Source: Neodiprion pinetum (Eukaryota > Arthropoda > Insecta > Hymenoptera > Diprionidae). Taken from it: a DNA stretch of 64,000 nt. The notes below the pieces were generated by a model that ran no database searches, had not been told where the DNA came from, and saw only the letters and a list, made by a program, of their open reading frames with translations. Below are positions 12,177 to 23,562 of this stretch, one piece after another. Each line of letters starts with the position of its first letter. The first letter of the stretch is position 1. The stretch is from contig NC_060233.1 in NCBI RefSeq assembly GCF_021155775.2, forward strand, positions 20,873,456 through 20,937,455. The letters are read 5' to 3'. The translations under genes were made by a program, and so were the position numbers.

Positions 12177-14560
12177 CGTCCCGATCTTCAAGTCATATCT
12201 TCATAACAGCTTCAACTGACCCTCCACTAATTCCGATCGACACCCCCGAGCTAATAAAAATATCTACATTTATTATTGACACCGGTGCAGACGTCAACGT
12301 GGTCAAAGAAAGTTCCGTTAGGCCCCTCGTACGACGAACAACCGACGAACGTTTGACGCTGACTGGTATAACAGACGAAAAGACGCAAACTATCGCAAAA
12401 ACGGTAATACGTTTCAATAATAAATCCCATACCTTTCACTTGGTCCCTGACTCGTTTCCGATTCCGCACGACGGCATCTTAGGCCAGCCCTTCTTACGAA
12501 AAGAGAAAGCAACTATTTCTTTCAACTCAAACTCGGTGATGCTTGGATCCTCATTGCCAATCCACTTTAGTAAATTCGATGAACCCTCGTCCGCGCTCGA
12601 AAAAACGCGCGTAATTACAATACAGGCCAGTACCGTGAAAGCCATCCCACTAATAGTTGCAAACCCAGACACTAAAGTAGGTTACCTCAAACGCATCGAT
12701 TTAGGCAACAATGTTCTATGTGATGAAGCGTTAGTTGAAAACCAGAACGGCATCGCTTACTCGTACGCGTTCAATTGTAACGAATCTGCCGTAGAGATAA
12801 GACCCCCAACAGTCACCCTAGACGAGTTCGACGAGCCACTGAGTACAGTCATGCCCAACGCTACGCCCACTGCATCGAGTAACCACCACAGCGATGCCCG
12901 CACCAAAACCCTCGTTTCGCACCCAGGCCCTCTCCTCTGCAACTCATTAATTCTTTCTGCCGCCAAGCGTACATCGCGACCGACTAATAATCCCCCCTCC
13001 TGCCCCATCCAGTCCACTGACCTCGCGCAACTGCAATCCGATCCTCCTATTCCTGACGACAGTACACCCTGTCCCGGTGCCGCAACAGTGCTCTTGACTG
13101 ACAGTAGGTCAGAAAGATTGGAAGTCCTAAAGAGCAGCTTACATCTTGATCATTTGAATGAGACCGAAAAACAATCTATGTTTAACCTCGTGACAGAATT
13201 TAACCATCTCTTTCATCTCCCAGGTGATAAATTAGGCCACACCAATTTATCTCATCACACTATCCCCACGACGGACAATACGCCTATTCATACCAAACAA
13301 TACCGTTTTCCCAAAATTCACAAAGACGAAATCGAATCCCAAGTTGATAAACTACTCAAACAAAATCTTATTAAACATTCCTCATCTCCGTATAATTCCC
13401 CGGTGTGGATTGTTCCAAAAAAACCGGATAGTGACGGCAATAAACGATGGCGTATGGTAATCGACTACAGAAAACTTAACGAAAAAACAGTCGGCGACGC
13501 ATACCCCATGCCCGATATCACGGAAATCCTTGACCAGCTTGGCTCAGCTAAATACTTTTCCACATTCGACCTTGCTTCCGGGTTCCACCAAATTCCCATG
13601 CATCCAGACCACAGCACGAAAACTGCATTTTCGACACCCAGAGGCCATTATGAATTCTCTCGTATGCCCTTCAGACTAAAGAACGCCCCCGCCACGTTTC
13701 AAAGGCTCATGGACCAAGTCCTCCTAGGTCTACAAGGCAACGAGATGTTCGTATATTTAGATGACATAGTTATTTACGCTCGAAACTTGCAAGAACATGA
13801 AATTGAATTTCGGAAACTAACGAAGCGACTAACCGCTGCTGGTTTAACTCTACAGCCAGACAAGTGCGAATTCTTGCGCAAGGAAGTCGTTTATCTCGGA
13901 CACCTCATAACTGAGTCAGGAGTAAAACCTGACCCTGGTAAATTAATAGCTGTAGAAGAGTATCCTGTCCCCAAAAGTCCCAAAAATGTTAGACAGTTCC
14001 TTGGCCTTTTAGGTTATTACCGATGATTTGTTCCAAATTTTGGAAGAATTGCTAAATGCCTTAACAATTTAACGAAGAAGGATACCCCTTTTATCTGGAC
14101 GTCCGAACACCAGTCTGCCTTTGAAACCTTACGCGATTGTTTACGCAAAGAACCAATTCTACAATACCCGGACTTCAGCAAACCATTTACGCTCACTACA
14201 GACGCGTCAAAATTCGCGATAGGTGCAGTTCTCAGTCAAGATAAAGACGGTGCCGACCTACCGGTAGCATACGCATCCCGAGCCCTTAAGCCCGCTGAAT
14301 TGAACTACTCAGTACCTGATAAAGAATTCTTAGCCGCCTACTGGAGTATGAATCGCTTCCGCCCCTACATCTATGCTCAGAAGTTCACTTTAATAACAGA
14401 CCACGAGCCACTTGAATGGGTGAAAAGCGTCAAGAAACCTAATTCCCGTTTATTACGATGGAGCTTAGAACTGGCAGAGTACGACTTCGATACGAAATAC
14501 AAGTCCGGAAAATCTAATACCAACGCTGATGCTCTGTCCAGGAACGCACCGCCCGACACC
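12176..14560 (+). pseudogene. Pol: aspartic protease, reverse transcriptase, RNase H
   Basis: Protease: the catalytic motif DTGA lies at 12278-12289 (FIIDTGADVNVV). Reverse transcriptase: RMVIDYRKLNEKT, then FDLASGFHQIPM, and the active-site YLDD at 13754-13765, followed by YLGHLITESG and VRQFLGLLGYYR. One premature TGA interrupts at 14024-14026. The same frame continues into RNase H (TTDASKFAIGAVLSQD, ITDHEPLEW, SGKSNTNADALSRN), ending near 14555. Apart from that stop the frame is intact, a length normal for Ty3/Gypsy Pol. These enzymes mature Gag-Pol and copy the RNA to DNA. Unusually, the frame does not go straight into integrase after RNase H but continues into the macrodomain segment. 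Confidence 0.92.
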
Positions 14561-15550
14561 GCTCAAATTTTTCCTATAGATGCAAAACGCCCCCGTCCAA
14601 CGACTGAAGCCTCTAGCGATGAACCAAAAAAACGCACTAAAAAGACTCATCAGTACCCCAGACGCCCTCGACAGACCACAGACGAGTCCACCAACTCATT
14701 TCCGCTGGAACACCCTAAAATCTCACAACCCTGTAAGATGATATACTCCTCTGATTTCTCTGATTCCTCTGACCTCTCCGACGATGAGCTCAGCGATAAA
14801 GAAACTCCGTTGCTCAAACCCCCCCTCGTTACCCCGGCACCGATCCCAGTACATCGCCAACCTAAACGCCATCGCGAAACAAATTCTTCAACAAGTCCTG
14901 GGCGTCATAAAAGACCATACCTGAGCCATTTTTCAGATTCTTCCCTTAGCTCGGATGACTTACAGACCCCAGAAACTGAATCAGGAACCGATGACTTTTG
15001 TCCAGCCACCGATTTACCGGGCCCTTCTTATAGCGATTTCCTCATAGAAAGCGAAACTTTTTCTCTCATGCGTAATAGACGTATCAAAGAAATAAGAGCT
15101 GACCTATTACAGCAAAAGGATAACTTGGCTCATTGCAAATCGGCTGACTGCCAAATGTCAAAAGGAATCGCGTCAGAACTGACAAAACGTGAATTCATAA
15201 ATCGCGAACAACTTAGAGAATTCGACCCGAATGTGACTGACGTTATTTCTGTGGAACATGGAAACCGGAAAATCTATAACCTAGTCACAAAGTCCAAATA
15301 CAGTGACAAACCATTGCCCCACGTTTTTTTTGACACCTTGGTTAACTTTAGGAAAACCTTGCAAGAAGATGGCGAAACATCCGTCTCGATACCATTGATA
15401 GGTTGTGGACTCGACAAATTGGAATGGAGCGCGGTACGCAGAATGATCCATTACGTTTTCAAAAATTCGAAAATAAGAATCACCGTTTGCCGCCTCGACT
15501 CTCCGCTTCCTGCCACCGCGCGCCCCTGCATTACACCACCACCCGTTTGA
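14561..15550 (+). CDS. Pol insert: Ser/acid-rich linker and macrodomain 1 (TARG1/OARD1-like)
   Basis: This part is in frame with RNase H. First comes ~170 residues of disordered linker with a basic run (KKRTKK) and acidic Ser patches (FSDSSDLSDDELSD). From 15083 to 15493 lies a full-length macrodomain: IKEIRADLLQQ, NLAHCKSADCQMSKGIASEL, RKIYNLVTKSKYSDKPLPH, SIPLIGCGLDKLEWSAVRRM, IRITVCR. This order and spacing match the TARG1/OARD1 class, which removes ADP-ribose from glutamate/aspartate. In human TARG1 the catalytic pair is Lys84/Asp125; here Lys (codon 15290-15292) and Asp of GCGLD (15413-15415) occupy those places. The domain appears intact and potentially catalytic. The frame ends at a TGA at 15548-15550, where copy 2 reads on. 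Confidence 0.85.
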   Translation, partial: AQIFPIDAKRPRPTTEASSDEPKKRTKKTHQYPRRPRQTTDESTNSFPLEHPKISQPCKMIYSSDFSDSSDLSDDELSDKETPLLKPPLVTPAPIPVHRQPKRHRETNSSTSPGRHKRPYLSHFSDSSLSSDDLQTPETESGTDDFCPATDLPGPSYSDFLIESETFSLMRNRRIKEIRADLLQQKDNLAHCKSADCQMSKGIASELTKREFINREQLREFDPNVTDVISVEHGNRKIYNLVTKSKYSDKPLPHVFFDTLVNFRKTLQEDGETSVSIPLIGCGLDKLEWSAVRRMIHYVFKNSKIRITVCRLDSPLPATARPCITPPPV

Positions 15551-16410
15551 ACTAACCTCCCTGACCCTGTCCCTTTCACATCTGGATTACCCCCCCGCCG
15601 CCATCTCCGAACGGAATCGGAACGTCCGATTAAACCTGCAGCACCTCGTCCGATTTCACCTCCACCCCCACCCACTGACGTCATCATGCCCCCCCCCTGT
15701 CGGGCCTCCGCTTCCCGCTAGGAGATACCGCCCCGCTACTTCCAGGCCGACGAACCCTTCCTTATACTCCTGTTCCCCTCCCCCCTCGCCCCTCCCGCCC
15801 ACCTCTGATAACGACGACAGTTCCGACTTGCTTACGGACGCTGAATACTATACGTGCACTCAACAATTCGACTCCCATATAGAAATTACTGACCACAACC
15901 ATGACAGTGCTCTCAACACTAACGATGATCAAATTTATGACCCTCACGGTTTCGCATATCTTATTGACAACTTGGACGACATACCAGTATCGGACAATGT
16001 CAAAGATACCAATGATGGACTTTTGATGCTCAAAACCAACTATGCGCACTTCATATCGACAGACTGCGCTTGGATCAAGGGTATACCAGCCCAACTTGCC
16101 GGCGAGAATATGGTTGACCCAAAAATAGTAATGAGGCCTCGTCCGCGAGAATTTGATATCATTGAATCTACGCACAATAGTCGACGTATTTTCACCCTAG
16201 TATTGAAAACAAAAGGCTCAGATAAAAGCAATCTATACGATATCTTTAAGCTATTGTCCAAACTGAAAACGGCTTTAGCCAATTCAAACCTAAAGTCCCT
16301 TGCCTTCCCGAAAACCGATGACAGCTTAGACGCTCTCGATCCTCGCGTTATCCGAAAACTTCTATCCTATATATTCGCAGACTTAGAAATTCAAATCATC
16401 CTTTGTCGAA
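15551..16410 (+). pseudogene. Pol insert: Pro-rich linker (frameshifted) and degenerate macrodomain 2
   Basis: The linker is Pro/Ser-rich and is broken in this copy by a stop and C-run frameshifts between 15551 and ~15828; in copy 2 the same stretch is open. From ~15994 to 16409 a second macrodomain-like unit aligns with the first: NYAHFISTDCAWIKGIPAQL against NLAHCKSADCQMSKGIASEL, RRIFTLVLKTKGSDKSN against RKIYNLVTKSKYSDKPL, and FPKTDDSLDALD against IPLIGCGLDKLE. The Lys (16206-16208) and Asp (16329-16331) are kept, but the Gly-rich ADP-ribose loop GCG has become DDS. It may bind a different ligand or be structural. The same frame runs directly into the integrase zinc-binding domain. Confidence 0.75.
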
Positions 16411-17817
16411 ACACGACTGTCATCCCAGACGAATGTTTGCGAAAAGAAATAATTAGAGAATGCCACGAATCGTTGATCGGCGGTCATCAAGGTGTCATTA
16501 AAATATATAACCGCATTAGACAAAAGTATTTTTGGCCCCGCATGAAAGAACAAATCCAAGATGCCATAAGAACTTGCGAGAGTTGCCAAAGAAAACAATT
16601 GGTCAGAGTAAAAACCAAATTGCCAATGATGATGACGGACACGCCTGCCGATGCATTCGACGAAGTGGCATTAGATATTGTTGGACCTCTACCCCTTACT
16701 AAATCAAACAACAAATATCTTTTGACGATACAATGCAATTTGACAAAATTTCTGGACGCCATCCCTTTACCTGATGCCACCGCCAAAACTATAGGCGCAG
16801 CATTCGCCAAAGAATACATTACACGTTACGGTGCTCCTCGAGCAATACTTACAGACCAAGGACAGAATTTTATGAGCACAGTCATCAAACAACTTTGTAA
16901 ACTTTTTAAAATTAAGCAAATACGAACCACAGCTTACCGCCCACAGTGTAACGGATCGCTAGAACGCAGTCTCCTTGTTCTCACTGAGCACATCAAACAC
17001 TACACGGATGCTGGTAAAGACTGGGACGATTACATCCGTTTTGCAATTTTTTGTTATAACACCGCGAAGCACGAAGATACTAACTTCACCCCCCACCAAC
17101 TAAGTTTTGGCTCTCAGCCAGACTCTCAACAGATGCGAACCCTGCCTGCGCGTATACTCGTTCCTACGATTCCTTCCTTCTGGACTTAATCGCTAATCTA
17201 TCCCGCATACGAAAACACGCCGCGTCCAACCTACAACAAGCAAAGCATCGTTCCAAGACGTATTACGACCGTAATGTCAACAGCCAAAATTTCGAAGCAG
17301 GTCAAAAGGTCTATCTACTGAATGAAACCCGATCCTAATTCGACGACCACTATGAAGGAGTGTATACGATTAAACGTATAATTGACAATAATAACGCTGA
17401 AATTTGGATTACCTCCCGAAAAACTAAAATCGTCCATTTCAATAAATTGAAATTGGCACACTCAACCGACGCTGGAACGAATACGAACTTGACCTGCCCA
17501 GTTCAGTAGACGCTATCCCCTTCGCCCAAAAAGGTATCGTCCAGCCTAAAATTCTATCACCAGAACAAATTATTTTCAGCCTCAAACATATCCCTCGCCC
17601 GCGTCGTACAAAACCCCAAATTCCTACGGGCCATGCCATCCACCACCTGCACCCAGAAGTAATACCATCTCCCGATGACTTGCCCACTCGCTCTTCGTCG
17701 CTGCTCCGGATCCAATCGGAAATTGAAATGACGGAACTGGGCATACCTAAGCCGCGTAAATTGCTCCCCGAGCAAAGCCTCAACGATAGCTCCGAACCAC
17801 TCGAAGTCTGGCGCTAA
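16411..17817 (+). pseudogene. Pol: integrase and C-terminal tail
   Basis: Zinc-binding HHCC: ECHESLIGGHQG then CESCQRK near 16577. Catalytic core: ALDIVGPLP (Asp at 16674), ILTDQGQNF (Asp at 16854) and NGSLERSLL (Glu at 16962), giving a D-35-E spacing as in retroviral integrases. The core frame stops at 17187-17189. The C-terminal region continues in another frame (KVYLLNETRS, then a TAA, then GVYTIKRIIDNNNAEIW, a GPY/F-like fold), and a last open stretch ends at a TAA at 17815-17817 (SEPLEVWR). Integrase inserts the cDNA; the 4-bp TSD fits. Two or three small lesions inactivate it. Confidence 0.88.
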
Positions 17818-17975
17818 GCCCTCCGCTATTAGCAATTATATTCTTTCATTGCCTTATTCTGCCCATAATAATCTGCAGCCATAATATAATCATCAGCACG
17901 TTGCATAAGTGTCGTTTATAACATACACAATATCTATCATATATACAATATCTATCATATATACCACCACATTTA

Positions 17976-18352
17976 TAAGATGTCATTTAGAAATTTTTTT
18001 TTTTTTTCATTCAAATGTATACTAACCCACTTAAACGCGCACTAACATCTAGGCGCTATATTTCAAGACTCTTCTTTGTAATATTCTGTAAGTGATTCAG
18101 TATGATAACATGTCATTTATAAATTTATTCTTTTCTTCTCAAATGTATACTTACCCACTTAAACGCGCATTAACATCTAGGCGCTATATTTTAAGACCTT
18201 TCTTTGTAATATTCTGTAAGTGATTCAGTACGATAAGATGTCATTTATAAATTTTTTTTTTTTTTATTCAAATGTACACTAACCCAATTAAACGCGCACT
18301 AACATCTAGGCGCTAGATTTCAAGACGTTTCTTTGTAATATTCTGTTAGTGA
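17976..18352 (+). repeat. ~130-bp tandem repeats before the 3' LTR (3 units)
   Basis: Units begin near 17978, 18110 and 18237, each with TGTCATTTA(G/T)AAATTT, AAACGCGCA and CATCTAGGCGCTA and ending TTGTAATATTCTGT. Copy 2 has only two units. They may act in 3' processing or simply expand by slippage. Confidence 0.9.
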
Positions 18353-18424
18353 GTCACCACGTTTCATGGCATTCCGCTTCCTTCCGAACATCCTATTTCG
18401 TACCCTCACCGAATGTTCTTCCCC

Positions 18425-18435
18425 AAGGGGGGGCG
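18425..18435 (+). promoter_or_regulatory. polypurine tract
   Basis: AAGGGGGGGCG abuts the 3' LTR start TGTTACG, the expected primer site for plus-strand DNA synthesis. The same tract is in copy 2. Confidence 0.85.
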
Positions 18436-18872
18436 TGTTACGTTCTCCAGACTTCATATTCCTTTCCCACGCTCTTAGTTACCTTACGCTCTGTAGTCCA
18501 CCCTTATCGTTCGCGAGTCAGCAGGTTCTCCTGTAACTCGCGGCTAGCTTGCCTGCTACATCCGGCAAAACCAGGCAGATCCATCCCAGCACTCAAGCAA
18601 GACACCCATCCCTTTAAACGAAGACCATACCCTTTTTCCCTTGACCGACTCCGTTGCATTGACCACTAATAAACAATCATATACTTTAAATCGTTTACCT
18701 TCCCTTAATACCGATCCCTTTCTATTCCATTCCCTTCCTGCATTGGGAGTAGTAGCACGCGAGTGCATGGTCGACGTGAACGGACCCTACAATAGCCAAA
18801 TAACACCTGAGCTGGGCTTGGAGTAAGCTCCGATTACCGCTCATCGGAGCCTACGCAATCTACCCCGTAACA
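18436..18872 (+). repeat. 3' LTR of Gypsy-macro copy 1
   Basis: 437 bp, nearly identical to 9984-10420, followed by the TSD CATT and resumed F satellite. Confidence 0.95.
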
Positions 18873-19253
18873 CATTGATTAAATTTTTTGAAAATGAATG
18901 TAATTATTGGAAAAAACGTTTACATTTTCTAATTATTCGCTCACATATTAATTGAAGTGAAAACATTATTTATTAGAGTAATGCCATTTAATGAACTTTA
19001 TGGACTGTAATTTGGAACATATAAACAATGGATGGAAAACTTATTGAAAAGTTTAAAGAAAACATACAGATAGATATATGATTAGTTATTTGATTTCATA
19101 TTTTCATCTTTTGAAAATTAAATATTCTTCAATTTAAAAAAATGATTTATTCAAATTAATTACTTTTTATATCATTGAATTATTCAATTGAATTGCCTCC
19201 AATCATATTCATTTATATCAATGTATAATTTGTACATATATATATATATATAT
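18873..19253 (+). repeat. satellite, F orientation (partial monomer)
   Basis: Continues the monomer broken at 9983. The core GGACTGTAATTTGGAACAT lies near 19001. It runs into a (TA)n tract at 19233-19253. Confidence 0.9.
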
Positions 19254-21933
19254 TGTGACGTGGTATTTCGTACCCCGTCACTTTGTTCAATTATCGCATT
19301 TCCCTAGGTGCAGATATCGCTAAAAATAACGAAAGCACGTCTGAGGCCAATACTCCAAAAATGAACGACTATTTATCTTTAAGTTGATTTCTCTTTACTA
19401 AGCTAATTGTATGCTATTTTCTAATTCTGTAATGCTTTTCGAGAACCATCCGCGAGACCTTCGCGTCAAGATACAAGGACACTGCCTGACAGGGGTTACG
19501 TACCAGCTCAACATCGACCACAACCAACTACAGACGAACGAATACCGCTGAAACCACTCCCGATGGATGCCTATCTAGTTGTCAAACAGGGTTGTGCGTG
19601 ATGCACAAACAGCACCTCCAACTATTTGAGACTTATCGGCCAGGAGCCGAACCACGAACGAATGCTTCTACCGCTCGGATGCATCGTCAGGCGGCGTACA
19701 GGGCTGTGCGTCAAAAACACAACAAAGCCTCCCGTCGACGATACTTATCAGCCTGGAGCTGAACCGACCCTAACATCTACTAAGTCGTTGACTATCCAAT
19801 AGAAGACGGTTTTCTCTTCACGAACCGTCTTATCGAAGGACTGCGGCGTGGAATAGGCTAATGATATGCTGACCACGTGGATCTGGTGGATCTAGTGTGG
19901 GGATCCGGGTTGAGGGCCATCACCACCAGATCGTTCCGGCATGAGGGCTTCGATGAGCGAGGGCCGGGATGCAGCGCCGACGAAATAGCTACAACGGGGA
20001 GTACCAGTAAAGCAAGGAGTGAGTTACAGTCGATCGCAAGTCCAAAGGACCGTCGACGTAATATTGCCGCACACCTCAATATCGCAACACATGAGCAGTA
20101 CGACCCCCCCCTTTCACCAACGATACCGCATAGCTGAAGGAAAACATCTCTAACCACCTTCCGACGTCCCGATACCTCGATACCTGTCGTCGAGGGAAAA
20201 GAAAAACAAGCGGCGAGGGATTATCGCCGCCTTCCCGTGGACCAGGCCTACGCGACCTGCTGGTCCAATTAAAATACCGCAAATTTGAGGAAGAATCACG
20301 TGACAGCAGCTCGACGAAAATCAGGATCATCGCTCATCTCGTCACTCTACGTTCAGTTACTGATACTAACAGACGTGTTCTTATTATCGCTACCAAAGTT
20401 CGTCGTACCGCTATTGTATCGCATCGCATTCTCTAGTACCTGTTATATCTTCATTTAAGTAAGTGAGGTTCCTTTTCTATTTTGTGAAGCCACGAGATTA
20501 CTTGCATTATATCGTACCTTTACCTTTATCTCTTTCTCTCTTTACCTTGCAGTTGGTCTGCTTGAGCCAATTGGGCTCGTATCTTTTCTCTTTATCTTGC
20601 AGTTGGTCTGCTTGAGCCACCTGGGCTCGTACCTTATCCTCTCTTATCTCTTATCTTGTCCCTTTCTCTGTCTTATTGCAAGTAACTTTGCGACTGGTTG
20701 ACTATTACTTACGCATTGTAGTGAATAGTGTTTATTGCATTATCTTTCCCTTCTGGAAAATTCGAATGTCTAATATCGCTGTCTAGCAGCGCGTTCCGTT
20801 GAAGGATCAATTTTTATCTCAGCTACTGAGTATTGCTATTTTGTTATATTTTCTCTGATTAGTTTCTATCTGTCTCTTTACCTCTTACCGTTGATTATCG
20901 TATCTCAGTGAGTGTACCGCGGGAGCGATCTTACATCGCCGCGCGGTCCCGCTCGTCGTTCATTTGACATTGGAGTATTGTGCCGTATCGCATAACATCT
21001 TTTTCACTATTTTCTTCGCTACTATCGCTGATCGTAGTTGTCCGTAGTCTATTGGGTTTGCCGTACGTTGCATATTAATTACCTTGAATATTGTTGACCT
21101 TATCTTGAATTACCTTTTATCGTACCGATTATTATCTCTCTTTCTCTCGCACTTACCGCAAACCAGAGACTACGTATTGTCTGTTATTCTCTATATTTTA
21201 TGATAATTTTCTATTTGACCTGTCGCTTGAATTTACCTTGTAATTCATAATTTCCTGTCTGCCTATTTCTGATCATTCTGGTAATGTGATAACTATTACA
21301 ATTGTTGTATTTCGCATGTGTTCATAATCGCTTCTCATATTTCATGATTTATTTGCTTACCGCCTAATTTGAGTACAGTATATCTTTTCTTTTCTGCCTA
21401 TCTATCGTAAAACCGTGTTAATCATTACCGTTAGTATCGCGAGCTTGCGCATATTTCCCGCTTATTCGGAAAACGTTCCGTTAATTGTTAACTCTCTCGC
21501 TTAACCTTTCTCTGGCTGTAAATATTGTTAATTATCGCATCTACCGTAATTGTATCGCAATCTTTTCAGCTACTTGCTTGTCATTAAACTTATCGCTTCT
21601 TGTTTAATATTTGATATTATTCCTGCTTCACCTGTTTCTTATTTTATCTATTGGATTCGACTCCGCCCCTCTACCATTATCTTGTCTCTCTGAGCGAACT
21701 GTGCAAAACCGTCGTAGAACCTGACCTTACCTTCATCTATCACCTTTACCTTTATCTTTTTGTCTAATTATCTATTTTTGACGCATGTGCGTCCGGCGCC
21801 CAACAATCGTATCTTTCTCTCTTAGTATCTCTCTCTATCTAATCATTCAGGTTAGTGACTGCGCCGTAGGGTAACCAATTATCGTTATATCGTTTTACCC
21901 TCAACTCAATTGTATTAAAAACATTTGGTTACA
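19254..21933 (+). mobile_element. long LTR-like insertion (~2.7 kb), pyrimidine-rich, no coding
   Basis: It begins TGTGACGTGGTA inside a TA tract; the first ~30 bases fold back (GTGACGTGGTA / TACCCCGTCAC). It ends GGTTACA and is flanked by ATAT on both sides, which is uninformative in TA DNA. The satellite on both sides is F and continuous. From ~20,330 the plus strand is strongly C/T-rich, with a duplicated 50-bp motif (TTGCAGTTGGTCTGCTTGAG at 20547 and 20597). No ORF exceeds ~100 codons. It is best read as a solo LTR or non-autonomous LTR element of the same style as those at 5554 and 41595. Confidence 0.5.
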
Positions 21934-23379
21934 ATATATATATATATATAATAAAATGAATAAAAAAAATTATAAATAAATTATTCATTTATATGTTTTG
22001 ATAAATATTCTAACTTCCAATTCACTACTGGAAAAAAAAAAATTTGAAAAAGAAAAGAAAATTTTACGTCATCAAATTCTTCAAGAATGAATACAATTAT
22101 TAAAAAAATCCTATATATTTTCCAATTAATTTGCTCACATATTGATTGAAATAAGAATATTATTCATTCGAAAAATGCCTTTGCATGTAATTTATGGATT
22201 GTAATTTGGAACATTCAAACAATGGTTTAGAACTCATTGAAAAGTTCAAAGAAAACATACAGAAACATAAATGATTAGTCATATAATTCTATGTATTTAA
22301 TTTTTAAGAATTGAATATTCTTCAATTTCAGAAAAATGATTTACTCAGATTTGTTATTTTTTATATCATTGAATTATTTAAATTGATTGCCTCCATTTAT
22401 ATTCAATTATATTGATGTATGATTTGTATACATGTATATAAAAATTTGAATAAAAAAAATGATGAATGAATTTATTATTAATATTTTATTTATATAAGTC
22501 ATAATATTTAATTTACTTTCGAAAAATTTGAAATTTTGAAAAAAAGAAAAATATTTACATTAAATAAATTTTTTGAAAATAAATATAATTATTAAAGAAA
22601 ACGTTTATATTTTCTAATTATTCGCTTACATATTAATCAAAGTAAAAACATTATTCATTAGAGTAATGCCATTTATTGTACTTTGTGGATTGTAATTTAG
22701 AACATTTATGCAATAGATTATAACTTATCGAAAAGTTTTAAGAAAACATACAGATATGATTAGTTGTTTAATTTGATATTCTCAATTTTTCAAAATTAAT
22801 TATTCTTCAATTTGAGGAAAATGATTAAGTCAAATTGATTATTTTTAGTATCATTAATTCATTCAATTTAATTTCCCCAATTAACATTCAATTATATTAA
22901 TGTATAATTTATACATAAGCAAAATTATTGAATGAAAAATATGAGAAAATAAAGTTATTATTCCTGTTTTATTTATATATGTTATAATTTGTAATTTACT
23001 TTCGAAAAAAGAAGAATTTCGAAAAATCAAAAATTTTTTACATTAACTAAAATTTCTAAAAATACATATGATCATCGAAAGATTTCTATATATTTTTTAA
23101 TTATTCGCTCACATATTCATTGAAATAAAAATATCGTCCATTCAAAAAATGCCATTCAATGTCCTTTATGGATTGCAATTTGGAACATTTATACAACGGA
23201 GGATAACTGATTAAAAAGTTCAAAGAAAACATACAGATAGATGAATGATTAGTTATTTAATTTCATATTTTTAGTATTTAGAAATGACGAATTATTTAAT
23301 TTGAGAAGAATGATTTATTTAAATTATCATTTCTCATATCATTAGATTATTTCATTAAATTGCCTCTTAATATTATTTT
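21934..23379 (+). repeat. satellite array, F orientation
   Basis: Three monomers with cores near 22190, 22680 and 23160. The last is truncated at ~23379 by non-satellite sequence. Confidence 0.9.
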
Positions 23380-23562
23380 ACCTGGATTGGCAAGTGATTC
23401 ATCTGGTGCAACGGTATTCGACGACAAAGACAAGGGACCAGTTAATTTTAACGTCTTGTGTATTGAAGGCGTATTTTTAAATTGTGTGAATGTTTGGATG
23501 TGTGAATGAATAACTTTCGATCTTTTTTTTATGTGTACACTGCTGTTTTTACCATTTATCAA
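23347..23562 (-). other. exon-like ORF fragment at the satellite inversion point
   Basis: The minus strand has a 71-codon frame, mostly outside the satellite, with ordinary amino-acid composition (NTPSIHKTLKLTGPLS, SSNTVAPDESLANPGK). Right after the AATCCAG of SLANPG comes GTAAAAT, which fits a splice donor. It may be a captured host exon or chance. I do not recognise the protein. Confidence 0.2.

Larger units (their letters stand above)
9984..18872 (+). mobile_element. Gypsy retrotransposon with Pol macrodomains, copy 1
   Basis: An 8.9-kb Ty3/Gypsy element with two LTRs (TGTTACG...CGTAACA) and a 4-bp TSD (CATT at 9980-9983 and 18873-18876). Removing it restores satellite sequence (TTTTACATT + GATTAAATTTTTTG). 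Internal order: PBS, gag with three CCHC knuckles, protease, RT, RNase H, linker, macrodomain 1, Pro-rich linker, macrodomain 2, integrase, Pol tail, ~130-bp tandem repeats, polypurine tract, 3' LTR. A few stops and frameshifts inactivate it. The LTRs differ by roughly a dozen substitutions by eye, so the insertion is fairly young. Copy 2 lies at 25081-33797 in opposite orientation. Confidence 0.95.

Noticed and set aside
15083..15493. Macrodomain as a host OARD1 retrocopy that landed in the element by chance
   Set aside because: The same domain pair, linker and frame occur in the second copy (27395-28692), so it belongs to the element family.
15762..16175. Minus-strand ORF opposite macrodomain 2
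   Set aside because: Antisense shadow of the Pol frame; its sequence follows the sense coding constraint and has no domain.
21780..21806. GGCGCCCAAC as a tRNA-Lys primer-binding site
   Set aside because: It is not preceded by an LTR end and the following bases do not fit; kept as chance similarity.
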